This document shows, piece after piece, positions 1 to 9,203 of a DNA stretch of 64,000 bases. Source of the stretch: Caldisericum exile_A (GTDB lineage: Bacteria; Caldisericota; Caldisericia; Caldisericales; Caldisericaceae). Position numbers and translations under genes: made by a program. Each line of letters opens with the position of its first letter. Positions within the stretch are counted from its first letter, which is position 1. The notes beneath the pieces are model-generated. The model saw only the letters and a program-made list of their open reading frames with translations, did no database searches and had not been told where the DNA came from. The stretch lies in contig NZ_JBLOBF010000002.1 of assembly GCF_047785965.1 (NCBI RefSeq), positions 124,001 through 188,000 of the forward strand, written 5' to 3'.

Positions 1-90
1 AAGTTCTTTACCTCCCTTTGTGAAAGCAAGTGATTCAAGTCTATTTATAATTTTATCGTATTCAAGAGACTTTAATGTGTCTTCACGCAT
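1..90 (-). CDS. mutS2: Endonuclease MutS2, N-terminal fragment
   Basis: Only the first 30 codons lie in the window; the gene runs off its left edge. The translation begins MREDTLKSLEYDKIINRL and continues to ...TKGGKEL, the typical opening of MutS2 proteins (LKTLEFDKI...GKEL). MutS2 proteins are MutS-like ATPases with a C-terminal Smr nuclease, acting on recombination intermediates or stalled ribosomes; none of those domains is visible here. The ATG at complement 88-90 overlaps the 3' end of polX by 19 nt, and polX-mutS2 adjacency is the order known from Bacillus, which supports the call. Confidence 0.8.
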   Translation of the reverse strand, partial: MREDTLKSLEYDKIINRLESLAFTKGGKEL

Positions 91-1736
91 AATAGATCTC
101 TAATTTCCTCCAAACGGTATGTATTTAAAACTTCTTCTCTTTTTACCCATGCCCTTCTTAAAATTTTAATGCCATATTTCATAAAATACAAATGTCCTCT
201 GTTATGTGCATCAGTTCCAATTGAAAAAAACTTAACATGTGCACGTCTCGCCTCTTTAATAAGTCCCGTACTTAAATCCATTCTATTAGGAAACACATTA
301 ACTTCTAAACTTACTCCAAATTGTGATGCGGTATTAAATATTTCCTCTATGTTAACATCGATGCTTTTCCTTACAAAAATTATTCTATTTGTAGGATGTG
401 CCATGATATTAATTATACCACTTTTTATAGCTTTCTTAACTCTTTCTGTATTTTCTAAACGGGTGTTAGAAAATTGGTGAAGACCGCCTAAAGCCAAATC
501 AAGCTTATTAAGAATAATTTCATCTACATCAACTGATCCATCAAAGTTAATCTCTGCTTCAATCCCCTTCAAAAGATATGGGCTATATTTTTCATTATTT
601 ATTCGATCTATGAGTTCACTTTCCTTTAGATAGAGTTTTTGGGATACTCCATTTGCAATTTTCAATCCTTTTGAGTGATCCGTAATAGCAAGGTACTCAT
701 AGTCTAAAAGTCCTGCCTCTTCGTGCAGTTCTGAAATTGTAGATAAACCATCAGAAAACGAAGAATGAACGTGCAAATCTCCCTTAATGTCGGATAAGGT
801 TATTAGTTTTGGAAGAGAATGTGTTATTGAAAGTTCAATCTCCTCTTCTCCTTCTCTTAATTCAGGTGGTACATATTGAAGAGATAACTTTTCATAAAAG
901 TCTTCCTCAGAATTTGCCTTTATAAGAATATATCCACTCTTTGAAATATCAAAACCTTTTGTCTTTGCTATTTCTTGAATTTCTTTGTTATGCTGCTTAG
1001 AGCCCGTATAGTACTGAAGTCCAGCATAAAAATAGTCTTTTGGAATTTTAAAAAATTTAAGAATTACTCCATCAACATCTTTAAACTTAATAAGATTACC
1101 CCTTTTTTCAAAATTTAGAATGTCAAAATTCAAATTAATTGTTTCAATGAGCGTTTCTTCGTCGAAATCGTACACAAAATCAATATTATTTACTACTTCT
1201 TTTCCGCGTCTAACACTTCCTACAATTCCTATATTTCCTAAACCATCACAGGCTAAAACAATTGAATTCGCATATGAAGATGCGTAGAAAAGACTCAACT
1301 CTTTTGTGCTACTTTCATAGTAAAAAATAGCTCTTCTTAAATGTTCTTCAAATTTATCAGAAAAGATTTTTTTAACTTTCCCGTTTTTTATTGCCTTTTC
1401 AAGGTCAGAAAGCGAATCTATATTAAGGAAATTATATATTTTAAGGACATCATTTACACGAATACCAGGAATACTTGCAATCTGTTTTAAAACTTTCGGC
1501 GTCTTAGCCTCAAGAGTTTCTTTTAGCGGAGAATAACCAAGGCTTTCTAAATTAAGAACCTCCTCTTTTACGCTTTCAGGAAGAAAATTTAAATTTGCAT
1601 ATTTTGTTAAAGAGCTTTCAAGGGCAAGAATTGATAAGGCAGAATGTTCAAATGCATACGCACCTTTCGTATTTCCTGAAATTTCAAGCAAGGTTTTTAT
1701 CTCAAGGAGTTCCTTTGCAATTTTATAATTATTCAT
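72..1736 (-). CDS. polX: PolX-family protein, degenerate polymerase domain plus intact PHP phosphoesterase domain
   Basis: 554 aa, the usual length for bacterial PolX (family X polymerase with a C-terminal PHP 3'-5' exonuclease, base-excision repair). The N-terminal HhH and polymerase region spans about residues 1-300. The nucleotidyltransferase signature is recognisable (GSVRR at 173-177), but the following DxD reads N184-I-D186, and the third catalytic Asp position is K227, so two of three metal carboxylates are missing. The PHP domain (about 318-550) looks complete: H322/H324, D353-H354, E393/E395, H420, H447, D509-x-H511. It probably acts as a nuclease or phosphoesterase and not as a polymerase. 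Third gene of the pheS-pheT-polX-mutS2 operon; its start overlaps pheT by 8 nt. Confidence 0.85.
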   Translation of the reverse strand: MNNYKIAKELLEIKTLLEISGNTKGAYAFEHSALSILALESSLTKYANLNFLPESVKEEVLNLESLGYSPLKETLEAKTPKVLKQIASIPGIRVNDVLKIYNFLNIDSLSDLEKAIKNGKVKKIFSDKFEEHLRRAIFYYESSTKELSLFYASSYANSIVLACDGLGNIGIVGSVRRGKEVVNNIDFVYDFDEETLIETINLNFDILNFEKRGNLIKFKDVDGVILKFFKIPKDYFYAGLQYYTGSKQHNKEIQEIAKTKGFDISKSGYILIKANSEEDFYEKLSLQYVPPELREGEEEIELSITHSLPKLITLSDIKGDLHVHSSFSDGLSTISELHEEAGLLDYEYLAITDHSKGLKIANGVSQKLYLKESELIDRINNEKYSPYLLKGIEAEINFDGSVDVDEIILNKLDLALGGLHQFSNTRLENTERVKKAIKSGIINIMAHPTNRIIFVRKSIDVNIEEIFNTASQFGVSLEVNVFPNRMDLSTGLIKEARRAHVKFFSIGTDAHNRGHLYFMKYGIKILRRAWVKREEVLNTYRLEEIRDLLCVKTH

Positions 1737-4125
1737 TCTTTCTCACTACACCGCCAACTTCATTTATTATTCTTTCCTCTATACTCTTCATAAATTCATC
1801 CACTTCTGAACCTTGAAGAGTTCGTTCATCTGATACAAATTCCAGAGAATAAGCAAGATTTTTCTTTCCTTCGGGAAGTGGTTTTCCTTCATAAATATCA
1901 AACAAAGTAATTGATTTCAGCTCTTTAATATTTGAGTTTTTTATCGCCCTTCGAACTAAACTTTCCTGAACATCTTTATCTACGATTATTGCAATATCTC
2001 TTTTTACCGGTGGATAAATTGAAAATTGGCTAAACTTTTTATCTAAAATTGATGCTTTTAAAAGTTCGTTAATCTTTAATTCTGCAAAGTAGGCATCATC
2101 CAGTATGTCTGGATTGATCTTTCCAAGATAACCAAAGAAAACATCATTTACGATTATCTTACTCGTCTGATAGGGATGCATATAAGGTAACTCAAATTTT
2201 TCAAACTGAACATCAATTCCGAATTCATTAAATATACTTTCAATAAGGCCTTTTAAATAGAAATAATCGTATGGGAGCGATCTTCCGTATGGGTTTTTAA
2301 AGATCCTATTTCCCCTAAGGAAAATTGATGCCCTATACTCTTCAGTAAATTCAGCGTCATTCTTTAAGAATACCTTGCCAATTTCAAAAAGTGCAAGATT
2401 TTCAATATTAACATTCAAATTTCTTTCTGCAACTTCGTAACTTCCAACAAATAGAGTTGGTCTTAGAACTGACATATCTTCTGTAAGCGGATTTAAAAGT
2501 TCTATAATATAATCCCTCTCATACAAACCAAATTTTGATAGCGCTTCCTTGTTTGTAAGAGTAGAAGTTAAAATTTCATTCAGCCCAAGGCGTAAAAGAA
2601 TTTCTCTTAATTCAGAATTAAATTTGAGTATTGGCTCAAATGTGCCGCTTCTAAGTGGTGCTATAATTGGCTTCTCCGCAAATTCGTTATATCCTCTCAT
2701 TCGGACAATTTCCTCAATAAGATCTTCCTCGATAGAGATATCCTGTCTAAATGATGGAGGAATTACTGAAAACACTCCCTCACTTTCTGAATATTTAAAT
2801 CCTTCCATATCGAAGTACTTTCTAATTTCAAGAGGTGTTATTTCTTCACCTAAAAGATTGGAAGCTTTATTAACACGCAATCTAACGCTTTCTTTAGGCT
2901 TTCTAAAATCAGCAACTCTATCTTTAAAAGCACTTCCACCACCTTCGTCAAGAATCATTTTTGTAGCAACAAGAGATGCAGTTGGTGTAAACTGAGGATC
3001 AACACCTTTTTCAAAAATAGAAGAAGCATCGGTTATTAAGCCAAGGCTCCTTGAACTTCTCGAAATTGTAGATGGAGTAAAGTATGCGCTTTCAAGAAAA
3101 ATATTTTTTGTACTCTCACTCACAGCGGTATCAAGACCACCCATTACTCCTGCAATTGCAATAGGACCTGTTTCATCGGTTATAAGAAGATTTTTAGAAG
3201 TAAGATTCCTCTCAACTTCATCGAGAGTTTTGATTTTTTCACCATCTCTTGCAAGACGTACAACAATTTTCCCTTTTAATTTATCAAAATCAAAAGCATG
3301 CAGTGGTTGCCCGTACATTTTTGCTACATAGTTTGTAATATCAACAATGTTATTAATAGGACGAATTCTTAAACTGAATAATTTTTTTCTTAATTTATAA
3401 CTTGATTTTTTAATAGTAACATTCTTAATTAACCTTCCTGAATAAAAGCTACAGTGCTCTTTATGAAGAATTTCGACCGGAAAGGGTGTTTGAGGTAAAT
3501 TTTCGTCATTAAATACTTCGAATGTGAACTTATCAAAATCTGCTCTACGGCCTTCGTCTCTTGCAAGAAGAATTTCAATCCATCGCGCAACTCCTAAGAC
3601 ATAAAATGCATCTGCTCTATCGGGAAGTAATGAAAGTTCAAGGTATGTATCCTCAATGGGAAAAAGTTTCTCAAAATTAACTCCAATCGGCGTATCATAT
3701 GGCAAAATAAAAATTCCATTCTTTTCTTCATTGCTTAATGAATCTGAGTCAATTCCAAGCTCGCTATATGAAAGAAGCATTCCTTGAGAAATGTGTCCTT
3801 CAAATTCCCTTTCTTTAATTACTCTTCCGTCACTTATTTTTGAGTTTACTTTTGCATATGGTACTATGTCGTTCGTTTTTACATTAGTTGCGGCGGTTAT
3901 AACATCAAAAATGGAATCTCCAATATCTACTTTTGCTTTGAAAAGTCTTGTTCCCTCAATAGGATAGATTTCCAAAACCTTTGCCGAAACAACATTTTCG
4001 AATCTTTTTTCTACAGTTTCGATTTTCTCAACTTCAATTCCAATATGTGTCAGCTTTTCTGAAAGTTCCCTGGGTGTATATGGGAAGTCAACAAGTTCCT
4101 TTAAAAGTTTATAAGAGACGATCAT
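1729..4125 (-). CDS. pheT: Phenylalanine--tRNA ligase beta subunit
   Basis: 798 aa, the normal size. Forms the alpha2beta2 synthetase with PheS and charges tRNA-Phe in the cytoplasm. Visible parts in order: N-terminal tRNA-binding OB fold (about 40-150, ending near GQM-like SQGMLLSYSELG), the B3/B4 editing region (about 210-380), B5 domain (about 400-475), the pseudo-catalytic core, and the C-terminal ferredoxin-like anticodon-binding domain beginning near YPPVKRDIAIIVD (about 705-795). The start ATG has a strong AAGGAGGG Shine-Dalgarno site and lies 9 nt after the pheS stop, so the two are co-translated. Confidence 0.96.
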   Translation of the reverse strand: MIVSYKLLKELVDFPYTPRELSEKLTHIGIEVEKIETVEKRFENVVSAKVLEIYPIEGTRLFKAKVDIGDSIFDVITAATNVKTNDIVPYAKVNSKISDGRVIKEREFEGHISQGMLLSYSELGIDSDSLSNEEKNGIFILPYDTPIGVNFEKLFPIEDTYLELSLLPDRADAFYVLGVARWIEILLARDEGRRADFDKFTFEVFNDENLPQTPFPVEILHKEHCSFYSGRLIKNVTIKKSSYKLRKKLFSLRIRPINNIVDITNYVAKMYGQPLHAFDFDKLKGKIVVRLARDGEKIKTLDEVERNLTSKNLLITDETGPIAIAGVMGGLDTAVSESTKNIFLESAYFTPSTISRSSRSLGLITDASSIFEKGVDPQFTPTASLVATKMILDEGGGSAFKDRVADFRKPKESVRLRVNKASNLLGEEITPLEIRKYFDMEGFKYSESEGVFSVIPPSFRQDISIEEDLIEEIVRMRGYNEFAEKPIIAPLRSGTFEPILKFNSELREILLRLGLNEILTSTLTNKEALSKFGLYERDYIIELLNPLTEDMSVLRPTLFVGSYEVAERNLNVNIENLALFEIGKVFLKNDAEFTEEYRASIFLRGNRIFKNPYGRSLPYDYFYLKGLIESIFNEFGIDVQFEKFELPYMHPYQTSKIIVNDVFFGYLGKINPDILDDAYFAELKINELLKASILDKKFSQFSIYPPVKRDIAIIVDKDVQESLVRRAIKNSNIKELKSITLFDIYEGKPLPEGKKNLAYSLEFVSDERTLQGSEVDEFMKSIEERIINEVGGVVRKNE

Positions 4126-4134
4126 GTTCCCTCC

Positions 4135-5151
4135 TTAAAACTGTTTCAAAAATCTCATATCGTTTTGCAAAAAATACCTAATATCGGGTATTCCATATTT
4201 CACCATTGCAATTCTTTCAATACCCCAACCAAATGCAAACCCTTGGTATTCCTCTGGATCTATACCAACATTTTTTAGTACATTTGGATGGACCATCCCT
4301 GAGCCACCCATTTCAAGATATCCAGTGTATTTGCAAACGGGACATCCCTTTCCACCACAGATAACGCAAGTAATTGAAGTTTCTGCTCCTGGTTCAACAA
4401 AAGGAAAGTATGAAGGAGTAAATCTAACTTTTGTTGACTCACCAAACATTCTTTTTGAAAACTCAGACAAAGTTGCTTTAAGATTTGCAAAAGAGATATT
4501 TTTGTCAACAACAAGCCCTTCGATCTGGTGAAACTGTGGGGAATGCGAACTATCAAGTGCATCTCTTCTGTAACATCTTCCAATAGCTATCATTCTTATA
4601 GGTGGTTTTTGCTTTTCCATTGTTCTAACTTGCATGGGCGAAGTTTGAGTTCTTAAAAGTATTTTTTCTGCAAGGTAAAATGTATCCTGCATATCCCTTG
4701 CAGGATGATGCTCAGGAATATTAAGTGCTTCAAAGTTGTAGTAATCAGTTTCAATATCTGGTCCTGAAAAAACATCAAAGCCCATAGAAATAAAAATAGA
4801 TTTTACTTCCTCAATTACTTTATTCAGAATATGCTCATGACCTCTTTCAAGAATTAAACCTGGTGCTGTTATGTCAATTGCTTCTTTCTTTAATTTTTCT
4901 TCTCTTTGGATATTTAAAATAAACTGTTCTTTCTCCTCAATATTTTTTTCGATATACTCCTTTAGCCTATTTACGTTCTCGCCAAATTCTTTTCTATCAG
5001 ATTCAGGAATATTTTTGATTTGTTTAAAAAGTTCCTGAACTTTTCCTTTTTTACCAAGAAAAAAAACTTCTATCTCTTTGAGCTCATTAATATTTTTTAC
5101 CTCTTCAATTCTTTTTTCAAACTCTCTTTTAATATCATCAAACATTCCCAT
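4135..5151 (-). CDS. pheS: Phenylalanine--tRNA ligase alpha subunit
   Basis: 338 aa class II aminoacyl-tRNA synthetase catalytic subunit. An N-terminal coiled coil (about 1-85) precedes the core. Motif 2 is RCYRRDALDSSHSPQFHQIE and motif 3 includes GFAFGWGIERIAM. A Cys-rich insertion (CxxCGGKGCxxCKxTG, about 260-275) is common in the family. The ATG at 5151 is preceded by AGGAGG at 5 nt spacing; an internal ATG two codons later is also possible. First gene of the operon. Its leader is only about 20-30 nt long, so there is no room for a T-box or attenuator peptide upstream. Confidence 0.96.
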   Translation of the reverse strand: MGMFDDIKREFEKRIEEVKNINELKEIEVFFLGKKGKVQELFKQIKNIPESDRKEFGENVNRLKEYIEKNIEEKEQFILNIQREEKLKKEAIDITAPGLILERGHEHILNKVIEEVKSIFISMGFDVFSGPDIETDYYNFEALNIPEHHPARDMQDTFYLAEKILLRTQTSPMQVRTMEKQKPPIRMIAIGRCYRRDALDSSHSPQFHQIEGLVVDKNISFANLKATLSEFSKRMFGESTKVRFTPSYFPFVEPGAETSITCVICGGKGCPVCKYTGYLEMGGSGMVHPNVLKNVGIDPEEYQGFAFGWGIERIAMVKYGIPDIRYFLQNDMRFLKQF

Positions 5152-5170
5152 AAATGCCTCCTATCCTCAA

Positions 5171-5198
5171 ATTTTATCAATAAAAAAATAAAAGTCAA
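5171..5198 (-). promoter_or_regulatory. Promoter of pheST-polX-mutS2
   Basis: On the minus strand TTGACT (complement 5193-5198), a 16-nt spacer and TAAAAT (complement 5171-5176) lie directly downstream of the preceding operon's terminator and about 20 nt before pheS. The same TTGACT-N16-TAAAAT arrangement occurs before the rpoZ-like gene at 29994-30021. Confidence 0.6.
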
Positions 5199-5232
5199 TA
5201 AAAATAAAAAAGGCCTTGATTTAATCAAGGCC
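5195..5232 (-). terminator. Rho-independent terminator of the suc-kor-DASS operon
   Basis: A perfect 9-bp stem (GGCCTTGAT 5212-5220 / ATCAAGGCC 5224-5232) with a 3-nt loop is followed on the minus strand by a T-rich tract (complement of 5195-5211). It sits between the transporter stop codon at 5252 and the pheS promoter and separates the two same-strand operons. Confidence 0.88.
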
Positions 5233-5251
5233 CTGAAATAGCAAATTCTAA

Positions 5252-6778
5252 CTAATAAGGCATGTTTGCGATATTTAAAAGTGGGATACCTACAAAATAC
5301 ATGTAAAAAACAAGAATTATCAGGCCAAGGAAACCAATTATAAAACCTGCCTTTAACATATCTTTAACCTTAACATAATCACCTGTCATTACAACTACAT
5401 TGGGAGGAGTTGAAGCAGGCAATGAAAAAGCAAGAGATATTGCAAAAGTTGTTGGAAGCATTACAAGATAAGGATGTATCTTTGCAGCCACTGCTACCGC
5501 ACCTGCAATTGGCATAAAGATAGATGTTGCAGAGGTGTGAGAGGTGAATTGTGCGATAAGGAATCCTGTGCCACCGATAAGAGCAATTACCCATAAGAGG
5601 TTAACTCCACTGAGAAAGGTAAGCTTTGAGCCTACATAATCTGCTACTTTTGTTGAAACCATTGCATCTGCTATAGCAAGACCACCACCAAATATAAGAA
5701 TTATGTCCCAAGGAAGTTTTTTGACCGATTCAGCATTTAAAACAGTTTCACCTTTTTTAAAATCTACAGGTATAATATACAAAAGCAAAGCTGCAAGGAT
5801 TGCAACTGTAGAATCATGGACATATTTTGAGATGCCAAGAATATTTGACCAACCTTTAATTGTAAAGTTTCCAAAGTCAATATCAGTCCTAAATATCCAA
5901 AGGAATACTGTAATTAAAAAGACTGTTAAAACAACCTTTTCTTTAATCAACATTTTTCCGAGTTTCTTTAGTTCATTTGCAAATATTTCCCTACTTTCTT
6001 TTAGTCCAGCAAAACCTGGCTTAAAGAAAACTGAAGTTAGCATAAACCAAGTAAAAGGTAAGAAAAATATGATAAACAAAATACCAAACTTGCTAAACTC
6101 AAGAAAACTCAAAGTTGGTGCATTAGGAAACATTTGTTTTGCCATACTCAAAAATATGATATTTGGCGGAGTACCAATCGGGGTTCCCATTCCACCAATG
6201 CTTGCAGCAAAGGCAACTCCAAGCATAAGCGCTGTTGCAAACTTAAATTCGCCTGGAGTGGTGTCTACATTTAAACCTTCTTTCTTTATCAATTCCTTAT
6301 AAAATTCTATTATTGATAATGCTATTGGCAAAGCCATAACTGTTGCTGTTGTATTTGAAATCCACATAGAAATAAAGCCAACAGCAATCATAAAAGCAAG
6401 AATAATTCTCTTAGGAGAAGTTCCAATTTTGTTAATAAGGAAAAGAGAAAGTCTCTCGTGTAAGCCTGATTCTTCAAGTGCTTCGGAAATAAAAAAGCCA
6501 CCAACAAAAAGCATGATTTCCTGAGACATGTAGCTTTTTGCAATATCTTTTGCGCTTATCACTTTAAACAAAGGAAATATCAAAAGTGGAAGAAGTGATG
6601 TAATAGGAAGTGGGACTGCTTCAGTTGCCCACCAAATTGCCATCCACAAAAGAAGTCCAATTGTAATTTTTGCTCCAACTTCCATACCAGTTGGAGTTTT
6701 CATCAATAAAACAAGTACAAAAACTAAAATACCGACAAAAAAACCAATTCTTTGAGAAAGCTTAGATTGTTTTGCCAT
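5252..6778 (-). CDS. DASS/SLC13-family Na+-coupled dicarboxylate (divalent anion) transporter
   Basis: 508 aa, about 11-13 membrane segments. Family marks are WWATEAVPLPITSLLPLL near residue 50, the first SNT motif S141-N142-T143 in a hairpin loop, and the repeat-2 counterpart S413-H414-T415, where Asn is replaced by His. Characterised family members move succinate, malate, citrate, 2-oxoglutarate or sulfate, usually with Na+, some as antiporters. It is the last gene of an operon for succinyl-CoA metabolism and overlaps korC by 17 nt, with an AAAGGAGG Shine-Dalgarno site; this context suggests 2-oxoglutarate and/or succinate as substrate. Exact substrate and direction are inferred. Confidence 0.9.
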   Translation of the reverse strand: MAKQSKLSQRIGFFVGILVFVLVLLMKTPTGMEVGAKITIGLLLWMAIWWATEAVPLPITSLLPLLIFPLFKVISAKDIAKSYMSQEIMLFVGGFFISEALEESGLHERLSLFLINKIGTSPKRIILAFMIAVGFISMWISNTTATVMALPIALSIIEFYKELIKKEGLNVDTTPGEFKFATALMLGVAFAASIGGMGTPIGTPPNIIFLSMAKQMFPNAPTLSFLEFSKFGILFIIFFLPFTWFMLTSVFFKPGFAGLKESREIFANELKKLGKMLIKEKVVLTVFLITVFLWIFRTDIDFGNFTIKGWSNILGISKYVHDSTVAILAALLLYIIPVDFKKGETVLNAESVKKLPWDIILIFGGGLAIADAMVSTKVADYVGSKLTFLSGVNLLWVIALIGGTGFLIAQFTSHTSATSIFMPIAGAVAVAAKIHPYLVMLPTTFAISLAFSLPASTPPNVVVMTGDYVKVKDMLKAGFIIGFLGLIILVFYMYFVGIPLLNIANMPY

Positions 6779-7313
6779 GCATAGCCTCCTTTATCCCCAA
6801 TTCATATCCTTCCTCTAGAGCCTTTAAATTTAGATCGCTTTTTTCTTTAAATCTTCCAATAATAGCTTTTTTCAAAGCTTCCAAACTTACAATACCAGTT
6901 AATCCTGAAAGTATGCCTAGTGAGACAATATTAGCAGAAATTCTTTTTTTAGTTACTTCAATAGATACCTTCGTTATAGGAAAAGGAAAATTTTTTATTC
7001 CTCTATTCAAATAACGAACATAAAATTCATCAGATATCACTAAAGAATCTTCTTTCAAAGACTTAGCGAATTCATCATATGCATCTTGGGTTAGAGCTAT
7101 TAAAACATCGGGTGATCTTACTTCAGGATAGTATATTTCTTCATCTGATACAATTACATCTGCTTTTGACATCTCGCCACGAGCTGCGGCTCCATAAACT
7201 TGTGATTGAACAACATTTTTGCCATCATAAATACCACTTGCTTCCGCAAGGATAATACTTGCAGAGATTATCCCCTGTCCTCCAGAACCTGCAATTCTAA
7301 TCTCTTTTCTCAT
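6762..7313 (-). CDS. korC: 2-oxoacid:ferredoxin oxidoreductase gamma subunit (KorC type)
   Basis: 183 aa, pyruvate/ketoisovalerate oxidoreductase catalytic-domain (gamma) family. It opens with RIAGSGGQGIISASIILAEA, the family's hallmark glycine-rich segment, followed by SQVYGAAARGEMSKADV. It forms part of the enzyme that oxidatively decarboxylates a 2-oxoacid to an acyl-CoA and reduces ferredoxin. It overlaps korB by 17 nt and the transporter by 17 nt, so all three are translationally coupled. The association with sucCD argues for 2-oxoglutarate over pyruvate. Confidence 0.93.
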   Translation of the reverse strand: MRKEIRIAGSGGQGIISASIILAEASGIYDGKNVVQSQVYGAAARGEMSKADVIVSDEEIYYPEVRSPDVLIALTQDAYDEFAKSLKEDSLVISDEFYVRYLNRGIKNFPFPITKVSIEVTKKRISANIVSLGILSGLTGIVSLEALKKAIIGRFKEKSDLNLKALEEGYELGIKEAMHGKTI

Positions 7314-8115
7314 GACTCACCTTTTGAATTAATTTATAATATTTATCTGTAAACTCTTCTCCTTCTAAATTCACAAATTCACCAACAACTATGCCGCCTT
7401 TCACGGATATTCTATTGGTTTTACTATATGAAATAGATTTTTCTCTTAACCATTTAATATAACTTGCAGGATCTTCAAGATTATTTCTTCTTCCAAATTC
7501 AGTCACACAAGAAGATACTGCTTCAATAAGAGAAAAACCCTTATGAAGAAGTCCATTTAAAATGTATTTTTCAAGAATAAAAGGGCTTGCAATTGTCTCC
7601 CGAGCCACATACGTTGCACCAGACGCTACAGCAAGATAAGAAATATCCATTGGTTCTTCAATCTCTCCAAAAGGGGTGGTAGTTGTATATGCATTATCAG
7701 GAGTTGTTGGTGAAACTTGCCCCCCTGTCATTCCGTAAGTAAAATTATTAAATACAATAACAGTCATATCAATATTTCTTTTGGCTGCATGAATAAAATG
7801 GTTCCCACCAATTGCTGCAAGATCTCCGTCTCCTGTTGCAACTATTACATGAAGATCTGGGTTTGCAAGTTTTATACCGGTTGCAAATGCAAGAGGTCTG
7901 CCATGTAGGGTATGTAGAGTATTGAAATTTACATATCCAGAAGAACGGCCTGCGCATCCGATACCTGAAACAAATACGATTTTATCCTTATCAATTTTCG
8001 AGCGTTCTATTGCGCGCAATATGGCTCCAAGCACAATACCATTACCACAGCCTGCACACCAAATATGAGGCAATTTATTTTCACGTAAATTTGTTAAAGA
8101 GATTTCTGTATACAT
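7297..8115 (-). CDS. korB: 2-oxoacid:ferredoxin oxidoreductase beta subunit (thiamine diphosphate binding)
   Basis: 272 aa. This subunit holds thiamine diphosphate: CAGCGNG lies near residue 22, and the ThDP/Mg motif GDGDLAAIGGNH (about 95-106) is followed by NNFTYGMTGGQVSPTTP. In the family it carries out decarboxylation of the 2-oxoacid and passes electrons to Fe-S clusters. Its start lies inside the 3' end of korA (22-nt overlap). The lack of an extended Fe-S domain fits the multi-subunit Kor/Vor/Por type. Substrate 2-oxoglutarate is inferred from the neighbouring succinyl-CoA ligase. Confidence 0.94.
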   Translation of the reverse strand: MYTEISLTNLRENKLPHIWCAGCGNGIVLGAILRAIERSKIDKDKIVFVSGIGCAGRSSGYVNFNTLHTLHGRPLAFATGIKLANPDLHVIVATGDGDLAAIGGNHFIHAAKRNIDMTVIVFNNFTYGMTGGQVSPTTPDNAYTTTTPFGEIEEPMDISYLAVASGATYVARETIASPFILEKYILNGLLHKGFSLIEAVSSCVTEFGRRNNLEDPASYIKWLREKSISYSKTNRISVKGGIVVGEFVNLEGEEFTDKYYKLIQKVSHEKRD

Positions 8116-9203
8116 GATTCCATCTCCTCTGGAGTAATTAATTCGCCATTTTCTTTCCCAAAGAAAACCACCTCTCTTTTTAAGATTCTCTCAACTTCCA
8201 TTACATACTGTCCGAGATTCATCTCAAAAACAAAAACTTTCTTCCCTTCGGCAATTTCCTTAAGAGGTTTTTCTGGCGAAGGCCATAGTGTTATCGGCCT
8301 AAATAAACCTACTTTAATACCCTTTTTACGAAGTTCAACAATTGCCTCTTTTGCAGATCTTGCAGTTGCTCCATAAGCCACAATTAGATACTCCGAATCA
8401 TCTACATAAAAGGTTTCAAATTTTAATATATCACTAATATTTTTGTAAATTTTTCGATGTAATCTTTCAATTAAAGCCTCAGCTTTTCGCGGATCAGAAG
8501 TTGGAAAACCTGTTTCATCATGAGTCAAACCAGTAATGTGAAAATGAAAACCTTCACCAAAATTTGCAAAAGGAGGAACATCATACTTTGAGTCAAACGG
8601 TAAATAGTCTTCTTTGGGAACTGTCGGCTTTATTCTTTCAAAAACTGGCAAGTTTTCTTCTAACGCAACTTTTTCTCTCATATGCCCTATCACTTCATCA
8701 GAAAGGAAAACAACAGGAGTTCTATATTTTTCAGACAAGTTAAATGCTTCAACTGTCAAAAAATAAGACTCCTCAACAGAGCTTGGATACAGCGCTATAA
8801 TTGGATGAGAGCCATGGGTACCCCATTTTGCCTGCATTACATCTCCTTGCGATGGATAGGTAGGTATCCCTGTTGAAGGTCCAACTCTCTCAATGTCTGC
8901 AACTACAATGGGTATCTCCGAATAAATCGCAAAACCAAGTCCTTCTTGCATAAGCGAAAAACCTGGACCTGAGGTTGCAGTCATAGATTTCTTGCCCGTT
9001 AACGACGCACCAATTATTGCACTTATACTTCCAAGTTCATCTTCCATTTGTATAAAAACGCCACCATTTAGAGGAAGCAAATATGACATTCTTTCTGCAA
9101 GGTCCGTTGACGGTGTAATTGGATAGCCTGCAAAAAAGCGACAGCCCGCATAAATTGCACCATAAGCAATTGCTTCGTTTCCTGAAATAACAAGTTCTTT
9201 CAC
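8094..9203 (-). CDS. korA: 2-oxoacid:ferredoxin oxidoreductase alpha subunit
   Basis: 369 aa. Pyrimidine-binding domain with FAGYPITPSTDLAERM at about 24-39, EDELGSISAIIGASLTGKKS, and TATSGPGFSLMQEGLGFA; a C-terminal transketolase-like domain carries GLFRPITLWPSP. It starts with GTG, whose GTGA overlaps the korD stop (4 nt), giving tight coupling. It pairs with KorB to form the active site. The gene order D-A-B-C is the usual Kor order in anaerobes. Confidence 0.94.
   Translation of the reverse strand: MKELVISGNEAIAYGAIYAGCRFFAGYPITPSTDLAERMSYLLPLNGGVFIQMEDELGSISAIIGASLTGKKSMTATSGPGFSLMQEGLGFAIYSEIPIVVADIERVGPSTGIPTYPSQGDVMQAKWGTHGSHPIIALYPSSVEESYFLTVEAFNLSEKYRTPVVFLSDEVIGHMREKVALEENLPVFERIKPTVPKEDYLPFDSKYDVPPFANFGEGFHFHITGLTHDETGFPTSDPRKAEALIERLHRKIYKNISDILKFETFYVDDSEYLIVAYGATARSAKEAIVELRKKGIKVGLFRPITLWPSPEKPLKEIAEGKKVFVFEMNLGQYVMEVERILKREVVFFGKENGELITPEEMESCIQKSL

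Noticed and set aside
5152..5211. T-box or attenuator before pheS
   Set aside because: The leader between promoter and ATG is only about 20-30 nt, too short for a T-box or a leader peptide.
5703..6302. 199-codon plus-strand frame inside the DASS transporter
   Set aside because: Antisense shadow of a conserved membrane protein; no ribosome site and no domain similarity.
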